A DNA stretch of 11,389 bases, taken from CAYOHP01 sp964403795 [NCBI: uncultured bacterium] (GTDB taxonomy: Bacteria > Muiribacteriota > UBA6191 > CAZXTJ01). Location: positions 1 through 11,389 of the forward strand of contig CAYOHP010000182.1 of assembly GCA_964403795.1 (NCBI GenBank). The letters run 5' to 3'. The stretch's first letter is position 1. Each line of letters opens with the position of its first letter. Below the pieces are notes generated by a model. That model saw only the letters and a program-made list of their open reading frames with translations, did not search any database and was not told where the DNA came from. A program made the position numbers and the translations under genes. Below, piece by piece: positions 1-7,308 of the stretch.

Positions 1-1677
1 GGGGACCACCAGCTCCAGGTTGGAGAGCGGTTCCCCGAGTGGATGCCGGGCTTCGGGGCGGAGCACCAGCGCGGCCGGCCCGGCTCCTGCCACCAGGCCT
101 TGGGTATCGACCACCGTGCCGGTCCCGGATCCGGTTGCCAGCTCGGGCCCGGTGACCGGGGATCCCAGGAGGCCCAGGGTCCGGAGGATCCCGGGAGCCG
201 CCTCGGGGAACTCGGGATCGAGCGAGACCAGGAGGCTTCCTCCGGCCGCGAGGTGGGCGTCGAGGGCCTCCAGGGCTCCCGGCTCGAGCCGGTGGCGGGG
301 GCCTACCAGGGCGAGGATCGTCCTCGCGTCGATCCGGGTCCGGCCCTCCTCCGGCCAGAGCGATGCCACCTCGAAGCCGTCGACCCGGAGGCTGCTGGCG
401 AGTCGGGAGACCCCGACCCCGCCGTCGTCGCGGCGACGTTCCAGCGCTCGCTCGCCGGACCCCTCCGTGAAGAGGACCCGGGACCTGGCCAGCCGCCCGG
501 AGAGTTTCCCGATGGCCTCCGCCAGCGCCTCCTCGGCCTCGCGACTGGGGACGTCGAGGCGGTCAGCCGAGACCGTCCGCAGTCCACCGCCCGCCTCGAC
601 CACCAGGCCGCCCGGAGGCGGGGCCAGCAGGCCCAGCGGCCGGAGCCGGGATTGGAGGACCGCCGGGACCAGGTCGGCGACCTCGACCCGACCCCCGCCG
701 GCCCGCTCCACCTCGTCGAGGAGGTCGTCGAGGGCATCCCTCCCCCCGGCCGAGGCCGGACGCACCCGGTGGATCGCGAGCGGTCCGGGCAGGGCGGCCA
801 GAGCCGCCTCGAAACCTGGATCGAGCCGGAGGTATCCGGCCAGGTCCAGGGTCCCCCGCAGCCGTCCCAACCCGAGTCCGGAGCCGAGGACCAGAGCCAG
901 GGGCAGGGACGTGACGCGGGCCGCGTCCGCCAGGGTCCAGAGCAGCTGGACACCGGCCGGGGGACGCGTCCCGGTGGCCGGATCGAGGCGGGGGGATCGG
1001 CGCTCGGCACGGAGGAACCCGGCGGCGGTCCCGGCCGCGGCCAGGGCCAGGATCGGGAGCACCAGGAGCCCCGGCTCCACCAGTCCGCGGAAGAGTCGGT
1101 CCAGGAGGCCGAGGGGATCGTCCCCCCCGGTCGGTACCAAACGGGAGAGGGTCCCCGCGGCCAGTACCACCAGCGACAGGCCGAGCAGGCTCGCCGAGCC
1201 CGCCGAGGAAGCCAGCGCCGAGGCGAGCAGACCCAGCGAGAGGGAGGCGAGGGCGGCCAGGGACAGGGCCAGCACCCGGAGACCGACCAGGATCCAAGGC
1301 TCGGGGTGCGGGCTCGCCACCGCCGGGAGGACCAGGCTGGCGCAGAGCGGAAGCGCCAGTCCGAGGAGGCCGAGCAGCTTGGCGAGGACCAGTTCCGCTT
1401 CGGAGATCGGCTCGCAGAGGAGGGAGCGCAGTTCCCCGGCCTCCCGCTCGCCCGAGAGCGCCCCGGAGGCGATCACCGGCCCGAAGACCAGCCAGAGCCA
1501 TGCCAGCTGGCGCGCCAGGGTGCGGAGCGCGGTGTCGGGGTCGGCCACCAGGGCGGTCCCGAAGAGCAATCCCTGGGCGAGCAGGTAGAGCGCGGCCATG
1601 AGGAACGGGCGGGGGGAACGCACCGCGGCCAGGACCTCCCGGCGGGTAAGGGCCATCACCACCCGGGGTCTGGGCAT
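1..1677 (-). CDS. ABC-2 type permease fused to a GldG-like auxiliary domain (3' end beyond window)
   Basis: This is the membrane part of an ABC exporter. The frame is open for 559 codons from the ATG at 1677 to the left edge, so the C-terminus is missing. Residues 25-221 hold about six hydrophobic segments (roughly 25-43, 56-75, 98-120, 128-155, 161-178 and 200-221), with an ABC-2-typical SGEREAGELRSLL stretch at 74-86. Another hydrophobic stretch near 254-272 leads into a soluble region. That region resembles the GldG / ABC-transporter auxiliary family: LFTEGSGERAL at 402-412 sits where the family has its TGHGE motif, and ALDAHLAAGGSLLVSLDP at 470-488 matches the following conserved strand. 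The start overlaps the ATPase stop (TGATG), so the two genes are probably translationally coupled. GldF/GldG proteins support gliding or export in Bacteroidota; elsewhere the substrate is usually unknown. The fold assignment is fairly sure; the substrate is not inferable. Confidence 0.85.
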   Translation of the reverse strand, partial: MPRPRVVMALTRREVLAAVRSPRPFLMAALYLLAQGLLFGTALVADPDTALRTLARQLAWLWLVFGPVIASGALSGEREAGELRSLLCEPISEAELVLAKLLGLLGLALPLCASLVLPAVASPHPEPWILVGLRVLALSLAALASLSLGLLASALASSAGSASLLGLSLVVLAAGTLSRLVPTGGDDPLGLLDRLFRGLVEPGLLVLPILALAAAGTAAGFLRAERRSPRLDPATGTRPPAGVQLLWTLADAARVTSLPLALVLGSGLGLGRLRGTLDLAGYLRLDPGFEAALAALPGPLAIHRVRPASAGGRDALDDLLDEVERAGGGRVEVADLVPAVLQSRLRPLGLLAPPPGGLVVEAGGGLRTVSADRLDVPSREAEEALAEAIGKLSGRLARSRVLFTEGSGERALERRRDDGGVGVSRLASSLRVDGFEVASLWPEEGRTRIDARTILALVGPRHRLEPGALEALDAHLAAGGSLLVSLDPEFPEAAPGILRTLGLLGSPVTGPELATGSGTGTVVDTQGLVAGAGPAALVLRPEARHPLGEPLSNLELVVP

Positions 1678-2342
1678 CACGAGAGCCTTCCGTCCTCGAG
1701 CAGGAGGCTCCGGGTGGCGCCTTCCAGGGTGCCGCGTTCGAGATGGGTCGTGGCCAGGACGGCCGAGCCCCTGCTCGCCTCCGCGAGTCTCTCCATCGCC
1801 AGGCTGCGATGGCGGCGGTCGAGCCCGTTCAGGGGCTCGTCGAGCAGGAGGATCCGGGGTCGGGTCGAGAGGGCGGCTGCCAGGACGGTACGCCGCATCT
1901 CGCCGAACGAGAAGGTGGCGATCGGACGGTCCCGGAGGCGCTCCAGGTCCCAGTCGGCGAGGGTGGCGGCCACCCGGGAATCGAGCTCGGGTCCGGACGC
2001 GCCGCGCCAGCTCGCCCGCAGGCGCAGGTACTCCGTCGGCGAGAGCCAGGGCGAGGGCCGGAGCGAGTCGGGGACGTAGGCAAGGTGCTGGCGACCCTCG
2101 TCGGGACCCGGACCGAGGGGCAGGCCCAACACCAGGATCCGACCCATGGTCGGCAGCAGCTCCCCGGAAAGCAGCCGCAGTAGGCTGGTCTTGCCCGACC
2201 CGTTGTCGCCGCGCAGGTGCACCAACTCGCCTTCCCGGAGATCGAGATCGAGGTCCCGGAAGACGAAGCCGGTCCCGTGCTCGTGGCCGTGGCCGAGGCC
2301 GCGAGCCGAAAGCAGGATGGATGGATGCGGACTGCCCTCCAT
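1677..2342 (-). CDS. ABC exporter ATP-binding protein
   Basis: This 221-residue ATPase should power the overlapping permease. Walker A is GDNGSGKT at 45-52, Walker B is ILLLDE at 164-169, the D-loop is LNGLD at 171-175 and the switch histidine is H200 in ATTH. The signature motif is unusual, SFGEM at 145-149 in place of SGGQ. The Q-loop region (LAYVPDSL, 87-94) has no glutamine. Both changes are common in ATPases paired with ABC-2 permeases. The frame stays open upstream, but the chosen ATG at 2342 starts ten residues before the conserved domain. Longer versions would add a low-complexity N-terminus running across the intergenic region into the divergent gene. Shine-Dalgarno support for 2342 is weak. 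CcmA (haem exporter ATPase) is a similar short family, but the GldG-fused partner argues against it. Confidence 0.88.
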   Translation of the reverse strand: MEGSPHPSILLSARGLGHGHEHGTGFVFRDLDLDLREGELVHLRGDNGSGKTSLLRLLSGELLPTMGRILVLGLPLGPGPDEGRQHLAYVPDSLRPSPWLSPTEYLRLRASWRGASGPELDSRVAATLADWDLERLRDRPIATFSFGEMRRTVLAAALSTRPRILLLDEPLNGLDRRHRSLAMERLAEASRGSAVLATTHLERGTLEGATRSLLLEDGRLS

Positions 2343-2363
2343 GATGATGATGGACCCCGATCC

Positions 2364-2392
2364 GGGATACCCCAGTCCGGGGAACGATGCAA
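2364..2392 (-). promoter_or_regulatory. candidate sigma-70-like promoter for the exporter genes
   Basis: On the minus strand, TTGCAT (2387-2392) and TATCCC (2364-2369) are separated by exactly 17 bases. Each matches the consensus hexamers at only three of six positions, but the spacing is ideal. Transcription would begin about 15 bases before the ATPase ATG. This is a weak match in a GC-rich background, so it is only a candidate. Confidence 0.22.
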
Positions 2393-2407
2393 GGGATCGG
2401 GTCGGCC

Positions 2408-2440
2408 GGAAGCGGTCCCGGGGCGCGGTGGCCGCCTTCC
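2408..2440. repeat. inverted repeat in divergent intergenic region
   Basis: GGAAGCGG at 2408-2415 pairs with CCGCCTTCC at 2432-2440, with one extra C bulged in the right arm and a 16-base spacer. It lies between the divergently transcribed ATPase gene and the exported-protein gene, about 65 bases from one start and 45 from the other. It could be an operator or a leader hairpin for the plus-strand transcript. No regulator is encoded in the window to pair with it, and GC-rich sequence yields such repeats by chance. Confidence 0.3.
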
Positions 2441-2470
2441 CCCCGGAGCGACCGGCTACTCTGGCAGGAC

Positions 2471-2480
2471 AAGGGAGGAG
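2471..2480 (+). promoter_or_regulatory. strong ribosome binding site
   Basis: AAGGGAGGAG ends four bases before the ATG at 2485. It is the best Shine-Dalgarno match in the window and fixes the start of the exported protein. The open frame continues upstream to 2146, but that part is antisense to the ATPase gene and should not be translated. Confidence 0.75.
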
Positions 2481-2484
2481 CGCC

Positions 2485-3261
2485 ATGGTCGGCACCTCGC
2501 GTGGAGTCGTCGGGCTCGCGGTCCTGTTGCTGGCGGTGGCCCCGGTGGCGGCCGAGGACCGGGTCGAGTGGACCGAGAGCGCCAACCTGAAGACCAAGTC
2601 GATCTACGACGAGGGTGGCAATCTCGTCTTCCAGCAGCACTGGGACAAGGCGAGCGGGAAGGCGGTGGGCGCGCCCCTGGACCTCAGGCGGAAGGCCCCG
2701 CCCGGGAAACCCGCACCCGGGGGCACTCCGACCGGCGCCGCGGGGCAGGCCCCGGGTCCGGCGTCCGCCGCGCAGCCACCCGAGGCCCGGGTCGAGAAGC
2801 GGGGGGCGAACCTGGTCCTGGTCAGGGGCTCGCTCGTCCAGATCCGGATCGAGACCGAACTCCACTCGGGCCGGAACCGGAAGGACGATCGCTTCAAGTA
2901 CGCGCTGCTCGGCGACGTCAAGTTCAAGGACAAGGTCGTGCTGGCCAAGGGCACCAGTGGCACCGGCTTCGTGAAGCAGGTCGTGAAGCGAGGCATGTTC
3001 GGGAAGAGCGGTCGGCTCGAGCTCGATTTCGGGGCGGTGCGGGTGCCGGGTGGCGACTCCGCCCGGCTGGTGCTCGACCAGCGGGCCGAGGAGGCCAACG
3101 AGCGGACCGCGGTCGCGGCCGGGACCTCCGGGGCAGGGCTCCTGGTGCTGGGACCCCTCGGGCTGGTCGGTGGAGGCTTCATGAAGGGCCGGGACGTCCA
3201 CATCCAGGCCGGCACGGTGACCTGGGTGACGATCGCCGAGGACGTCCCGATCCGACCCTGA
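2485..3261 (+). CDS. exported protein of unknown function
   Basis: The product has 258 residues. Residues 1-23 look like a signal peptide: an Arg near the N-terminus, the hydrophobic core GVVGLAVLLLAVAP, and a probable cleavage after VAA before EDR. Residues 25-70 are a polar segment (SIYDEGGNLVFQQHW at 39-53). Residues 71-100 are a Pro/Gly/Ala-rich linker. Residues 105-256 form a probable beta-rich domain with the pattern LVRGSLVQIRIETEL, then VVLAKGTSGTGFVKQV, then GRLELDFGAVRVPGG, ending in KGRDVHIQAGT near 234-243. This pattern recalls a widespread uncharacterised exported domain in environmental bacteria in which a ligand-coated or surface role is often guessed; I do not know its function. 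The glycine-rich stretch 213-231 before that ending could be a membrane-contacting turn. The gene is first in a probable three-gene plus-strand unit. Confidence 0.85.
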   Translation: MVGTSRGVVGLAVLLLAVAPVAAEDRVEWTESANLKTKSIYDEGGNLVFQQHWDKASGKAVGAPLDLRRKAPPGKPAPGGTPTGAAGQAPGPASAAQPPEARVEKRGANLVLVRGSLVQIRIETELHSGRNRKDDRFKYALLGDVKFKDKVVLAKGTSGTGFVKQVVKRGMFGKSGRLELDFGAVRVPGGDSARLVLDQRAEEANERTAVAAGTSGAGLLVLGPLGLVGGGFMKGRDVHIQAGTVTWVTIAEDVPIRP

Positions 3262-3294
3262 TCCGGGCTTGCCATGGTCGCCCCTGGAAGCTAG

Positions 3295-3313
3295 GCTGGA
3301 TCGGTTTTCCAGC
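3295..3313 (+). other. small hairpin ahead of the PHP hydrolase gene
   Basis: GCTGGA (3295-3300) and TCCAGC (3308-3313) form a six-base-pair stem with a seven-base loop that contains a run of four T with the next stem base. It sits in the 68-base gap between the exported-protein gene and the PHP gene, just upstream of the latter's GGGAG ribosome site (3318-3322). No T-tract follows the stem, so it is not a classical terminator. It may be an attenuator or RNA-processing structure, or chance. Confidence 0.25.
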
Positions 3314-3329
3314 TGTCGGGAGATGCCCC

Positions 3330-4565
3330 ATGCCCTCGTCCACCGCCCGTTCCCGCGCCCTTGCCTCGGTCCTGGTCCTGGCGGCGGGAGCCGCCCGGGC
3401 CGCCGATCCGGTGATCGTGCCCGGGGGAGAGCCGGTCGCCGGACAGCCTGTCTATGACCCGGCGCAGTGGGTCCAGGTGGCGAGCCACGTGCATTCCTCC
3501 ACCGGGATCGGCAAGTACCGACCCGAGGGGCTCAGCCGCATCTTCGAACTGGGTCGGGACCACGGGTTCGGGATGGCCGTGATCACCGACCACAACACCG
3601 TCGCCCACTGGTTCGACCCCCGCTTCACCACCACCCATGGCGTCGTCCCGGTGCGGGGCTCGGAGTGGACCAGCCAGGACGGGCACGCCACCCTGGTCGA
3701 GTACTCGGTGGGCGGGGTCCAGGACGTGATCAATCCCTGCGACTACCAGGGCGAGTGCGCCGACGGGATCGACTACGCCTCGATGGTCCAGAAGGTCCAG
3801 TCGCGGGGCGGCCTGGTGATCGTGAACCACCCCACCCTGAAGCGCCACGTCTGGCCCGAGAATTCGTTCGGGGCCGACGCGGTCGAGGTGAACCGCAACC
3901 TGACCGACGTCTACGGGCGGGGAGGGCGGGCCTGGTGGCACCGGCGCCTGGCCTCCGGCGAGCGGATGGCAGCCTGGGGCGGGTGCGACTGGCACTACTG
4001 GATCCCCGGCTCCGATCCCGAGGACGAGGCCATGGCCAGGGACCAGGTCGACGGGGTGGGCACCCACGGACTGCTGCCCCACGGACGCGACCATGTCTGC
4101 GTGGCCGGGAAAGCGACCATCGAGGCCTGGCCCTATCCGGCCTTCCGGGACGCACCCAACCTGGTTCGTCTGACCGAGAAGACCCCGGCCGGCCTGATGG
4201 CCGCCATCAAGGGTCGCCGGGTCATGGTGCGGAGGTCCGTAGGAGAGGCCATGGTCTTCCTGGGTGCCGACCTCGACGGGGACCGGAAGTTCGACGATGC
4301 CCGCGAGGGCGACGTGATCGGATCGGGTTCCGGGACCGTTTCGTTCCAGGCCCGGGTGCTCGGGGGCAACAAGGACGACCTCCGGGTGATCGTCTCGTTC
4401 GCGGGTCCCGGTGGGACCCGGGTCGAGGCCATGAGGGAGGTCCCGGTGCGGGGCGACGACTTCGCCTATGCCTTCCGGGTGGCCCGGGGACGGCCGGGGG
4501 CCTCGTTCGTACGTCTCGAGCTCGGCGACAAGGGTCGGGCCGTGTCCAATCCGATCTTCTTCTGA
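3330..4565 (+). CDS. exported CehA/McbA-type PHP-domain metallohydrolase
   Basis: The 411-residue product has a signal peptide (about 1-24, cleavage near ARA/ADP) and a PHP metal-dependent hydrolase domain at about 48-300. The metal-binding pattern is visible: HVH at 53-55, DH at 87-88 in ITDHNT, E112 in GSEW, H119 in GHATLVEY, H167 in VNHPTL, and D220 with H222 in CDWHYW. These are the ligands expected of a polynuclear PHP centre. Residues 305-411 form a beta-sandwich-like C-terminal region ending in SNPIFF, as in other CehA-type proteins. The family includes the carbaryl hydrolase CehA and many phosphoesterases of unknown substrate, and export suggests a periplasmic or extracellular substrate. 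The start at 3330 follows GGGAG with seven bases of spacing; the ATG at 3323 is out of frame. The sensor gene begins 17 bases after the stop, so the two are probably co-transcribed. Confidence 0.9.
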   Translation: MPSSTARSRALASVLVLAAGAARAADPVIVPGGEPVAGQPVYDPAQWVQVASHVHSSTGIGKYRPEGLSRIFELGRDHGFGMAVITDHNTVAHWFDPRFTTTHGVVPVRGSEWTSQDGHATLVEYSVGGVQDVINPCDYQGECADGIDYASMVQKVQSRGGLVIVNHPTLKRHVWPENSFGADAVEVNRNLTDVYGRGGRAWWHRRLASGERMAAWGGCDWHYWIPGSDPEDEAMARDQVDGVGTHGLLPHGRDHVCVAGKATIEAWPYPAFRDAPNLVRLTEKTPAGLMAAIKGRRVMVRRSVGEAMVFLGADLDGDRKFDDAREGDVIGSGSGTVSFQARVLGGNKDDLRVIVSFAGPGGTRVEAMREVPVRGDDFAYAFRVARGRPGASFVRLELGDKGRAVSNPIFF

Positions 4566-4582
4566 GCCGAGGGCAGGGATCC

Positions 4583-7273
4583 GTGTCCGACGTCCCGGAG
4601 TTCCGTGCCAGGAGCCAGCGTCCGGCCACCCGTCCCGGGGGCGCCGGACCCGGCGGCCGCTCCCCGGGGGGCGCCGGATCCTCGGCACCCGGCGAACCAC
4701 CGGTACCCCATCCCACGGCCGATCCCGAGCCGCCCGGGCTCTTCCTCGACGCCGCGCTCGAGAGGGAGCTCGAGGCCCGGATCCGGCGAGGTTTCCGGAT
4801 CGAGGCCCGCTTCCTCAGGGGGGTGGAGGCTCGGGGTACCGCCAGGGGAAGGTTCCCGTTCTGCGTTCCCAGGGCCGAGCTGGGCTGCACCCGGACCGAC
4901 TGTCTGGCGGGGCGCATCCCCACCGCCAGTCGCTGGAACGTCTACCGGTGCCATCAGAACCTCGCCATGGCGCTCTTGCCCTTCGAGATGCCCCCCGGGG
5001 AGGACCTGGCCCTCCATTGCGGGCCCTTTCTGGTGCCCGGTCTCGAGGTCGGCGAGGCTTCCCTGGCTCCGGGTGCCCGGGACGGACTTCCCCGGTTCGC
5101 GGATCCCGAGGCCGGCGAGCTGGCGGTGATCGAGGAGCTGGTCATGGGGCGCCTCGAGGCCCGCCGGCTGGAGGCTCGCCTGGCCCGTCGGGAGGCCTCC
5201 CTGGCGGCGGCCGTCGGCACCCAGGCCGTGGTGGACTCGCCCGAGACCCTGGGGGTGGCCCTGGAACGCGGCGTCCAGCTCGCCAACGACGTGGCAGGCG
5301 GAATCGGCGCCGCGCTGGTCGAGATCGAGGGGGTCCGGTTCGTGACCAGGGCCAGGGTCGGGGTCCCCGGGTACTCCGAGACCGACCTCCGGGCCGAGGG
5401 GCGCGGCTACGGATTCCCGGTCGTCCTCGAGTCCCGTTCCAGCGTGGTGCTCCCGGCCACCGGCTCGCTCCCGACCCGTCTGCTCGTTCCGGTCGGCGGG
5501 GCCGATCCAGGGGCGGTGCTGGCGGTGGCCGCCCGACCCGGGGGAGGCTTCGGCGAGGTCGAACGACGGCTGGTCGAGGGAGTGGCCCTGCAGCTGGAGC
5601 GTTCGCTGGAGGCGGCGCGCCGGGAACATGACCGGCGCCACCGGATCTCGAACCTCGAGGTCCTGCACCGGATCGAGGAACAGATCCACGGGACCCTGGA
5701 CCTCGTCGACGTGGTGGAGACCACCCTGGGAGTCCTCGATTCGAGCTTCCGGGGCCGGGCCATGAGCTGCCTGGTGCTGGGCGACGGTTCCAGCGACCTG
5801 CACGTCCGGGACCAGGACGGGAGTTTCCGGGTGGTGAACGGCTTCCGGGCCGACGGGGATCCGGGCGGGTGGGCGAAGGTCCTCGAGAGCACCCAGCCCC
5901 GGACCCTGGATCCGGATCCTTCCCGGGGCGATCGGATCGGGTACTTCCCCGAGGGCTCGGTCGAGGCCCTGGGCTGCCTGTTGGGTCCGGTCCACAAGCC
6001 GGTGGGGGCCCTGGTCCTGGCGCTCGACCACCCCACCACCGACGAGGACCGCCAGATGCTCCGGCTGATCGCCCTGCCGGTGGCCCAGGCCCTGAAGAAC
6101 GCCATCCTGTTCGAGAAGGGCGAGCGGCAGATCGCCGAGCTCTCGCTCATCAACGAGATGGGGAAGGCCCTCACCTCGTCCCTCGACCTCGACGACGTGC
6201 TGACCTACGTGGTCGACATGATCGCTTCCATCCTGGAGGCCGACCGGGGCAGCCTCATGCTCCTCGATCCGGACACCAACGAGCTCTACGTGGAGGTCGG
6301 GATGGGGATCGGGGATCCCGGGAGGACCCGGCGCCTGGCGCTCGGGGAGGGAATCGCCGGGTACGTGGCCGCCAGCCAGCAGGCGGCGCTCAGCCGGGAC
6401 ACCTCGACCGACGCCCGTTACCTGCACTACGGGGAGCGACGCGGACCGGCATTGACCCTGGTGTCGAGCCCGATCACCTGCAAGCAGAAGATCCTGGGGG
6501 TGCTGAACTTCGAGCGGCCCCTCGAGTCGGCCCGCCCCTTCACCGGGGAGGACCTGGAGCTCCTCACCACCCTGGCCAGCCAGGCCGGGATCGCCATCGA
6601 GAACGCCCGCCTCTACAAGGACCTGATCTCGGTCTACTTCGACACCATCCGCTCGCTGGCGAGCGCCCTGGAGGCCAAGGACACCTACACCCACGGCCAC
6701 AGCCGGCGGGTCGCCAAGGACGCGGTGCGGGTGGCACGGCGACTGGGACTGCCGCGCAAGGCCCTCGAGGTGATCCGCCATGGAGCCCTGCTCCACGACA
6801 TCGGCAAGATCGGGATCCGGGAGAGCATCCTCTTCAAGCCCGGACCGCTCGACGCCGAGGAGCGACAGCACATCCAGAGCCACCCGGTGCTGGGCGCCAA
6901 CATCATCTCCTCGATCGACCTATTGAAGGACGTCAAGGACATCGTCCGCCACCACCACGAGCGCTGGGACGGCTGCGGTTTCCCGGACCGGCTGCGGGGT
7001 GAGGAGATCCCGCTGGGGGCCCGCATCGTGTGCATCACCGACTCGTTCGACGCCATGATCACCAGCCGGCCCTACCGGGAGGGGATGCCCATCTCGCAGG
7101 CTCTCGGGGTGCTGCGCGAGGAACGCGGCAAGCAGTTCGACCCGCGCCTGGTCGACGTCTTCGTCGAGGTGATCCACTCGATGCACCCGAGTCTCAAGCT
7201 GGCGGAACGGGCCTCGGCGTCGGCGTCGCCGGCGGGGGCCGGCGCCGAGCCGGCAGAGGTCGCCGAGGGGTAG
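4583..7273 (+). CDS. PocR-like/GAF multidomain sensor with HD-GYP phosphodiesterase domain
   Basis: The 896-residue product has no membrane segment. Residues 1-50 are disordered (Pro/Gly-rich). About 52-190 resembles a PocR-type sensory domain with C94, C102, C107 and C123-H124 (YRCHQN). Three GAF-type domains follow, at about 205-345, 355-510 and 520-672, joined by charged helices. The HD-GYP domain lies at about 685-870: H704 and H706, HDIGK at 738-742, H763 and H767, HHHE at 790-793, then GFP at 799-801 where the family usually has GYP. All metal-binding residues appear intact, so it should be an active cyclic di-GMP phosphodiesterase controlled by ligand or redox sensing. The start is GTG at 4583, preceded by GGGCAGGGA; the frame continues upstream but only antiparallel to or within the PHP gene in another frame. 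The C-terminal tail after 870 is Ala/Ser/Gly-rich. The PocR-like call is the least certain part. Confidence 0.92.
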   Translation: MSDVPEFRARSQRPATRPGGAGPGGRSPGGAGSSAPGEPPVPHPTADPEPPGLFLDAALERELEARIRRGFRIEARFLRGVEARGTARGRFPFCVPRAELGCTRTDCLAGRIPTASRWNVYRCHQNLAMALLPFEMPPGEDLALHCGPFLVPGLEVGEASLAPGARDGLPRFADPEAGELAVIEELVMGRLEARRLEARLARREASLAAAVGTQAVVDSPETLGVALERGVQLANDVAGGIGAALVEIEGVRFVTRARVGVPGYSETDLRAEGRGYGFPVVLESRSSVVLPATGSLPTRLLVPVGGADPGAVLAVAARPGGGFGEVERRLVEGVALQLERSLEAARREHDRRHRISNLEVLHRIEEQIHGTLDLVDVVETTLGVLDSSFRGRAMSCLVLGDGSSDLHVRDQDGSFRVVNGFRADGDPGGWAKVLESTQPRTLDPDPSRGDRIGYFPEGSVEALGCLLGPVHKPVGALVLALDHPTTDEDRQMLRLIALPVAQALKNAILFEKGERQIAELSLINEMGKALTSSLDLDDVLTYVVDMIASILEADRGSLMLLDPDTNELYVEVGMGIGDPGRTRRLALGEGIAGYVAASQQAALSRDTSTDARYLHYGERRGPALTLVSSPITCKQKILGVLNFERPLESARPFTGEDLELLTTLASQAGIAIENARLYKDLISVYFDTIRSLASALEAKDTYTHGHSRRVAKDAVRVARRLGLPRKALEVIRHGALLHDIGKIGIRESILFKPGPLDAEERQHIQSHPVLGANIISSIDLLKDVKDIVRHHHERWDGCGFPDRLRGEEIPLGARIVCITDSFDAMITSRPYREGMPISQALGVLREERGKQFDPRLVDVFVEVIHSMHPSLKLAERASASASPAGAGAEPAEVAEG

Positions 7274-7275
7274 CT

Positions 7276-7308
7276 GCCTGGGTCTCGGGGTCAGTCCTCG
7301 AGCCAGGC
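7276..7308. terminator. convergent-junction hairpin, probable terminator
   Basis: GCCTGG (7276-7281) pairs with CCAGGC (7303-7308). After a two-base bulge (7282-7283), CTCGGGG (7284-7290) pairs with CCTCGAG (7296-7302). The result is a 13-pair stem with one G-T wobble and a five-base loop (TCAGT). It begins two bases after the sensor stop and extends into the last codons of the isomerase gene on the other strand. On the minus-strand transcript the wobble becomes an A-C mismatch, so the structure favours the plus transcript. No T-tract follows on either side, so it would be a U-poor terminator or 3'-end stabiliser. Confidence 0.5.

Noticed and set aside
303-1501. Minus-strand open frames at 303-1010 and 563-1501
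   Set aside because: They are in the wrong frames relative to the 559-codon permease frame, which starts at the ATG overlapping the ATPase stop and carries membrane helices and GldG motifs.
43-2079. 678-codon open frame on the plus strand, with companions at 20-1588 and 1598-2344
   Set aside because: They are antisense to the ABC permease and ATPase, which have clear domain content, and their translations are Arg/Gly/Gln-rich without motifs.
2341-2353. Run of ATG triplets at the ATPase start and nearby GGAT repeats (about 2316-2330) as phase-variation repeats
   Set aside because: Only about four and three units long, and triplet changes would not shift the frame.
3291-4700. 469-codon minus-strand open frame opposite the PHP gene
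   Set aside because: It is a shadow of a gene with a complete PHP metal site and signal peptide; the translation has no coherent domain.
4466-6883. 805-codon open frame on the minus strand
   Set aside because: It lies wholly antisense to the sensor gene, whose GAF and HD-GYP domains are unmistakable. Its translation is low-complexity (Gly/Pro/Arg/Gln/His-rich) with no recognisable domain. Long antisense frames are expected at this GC content.
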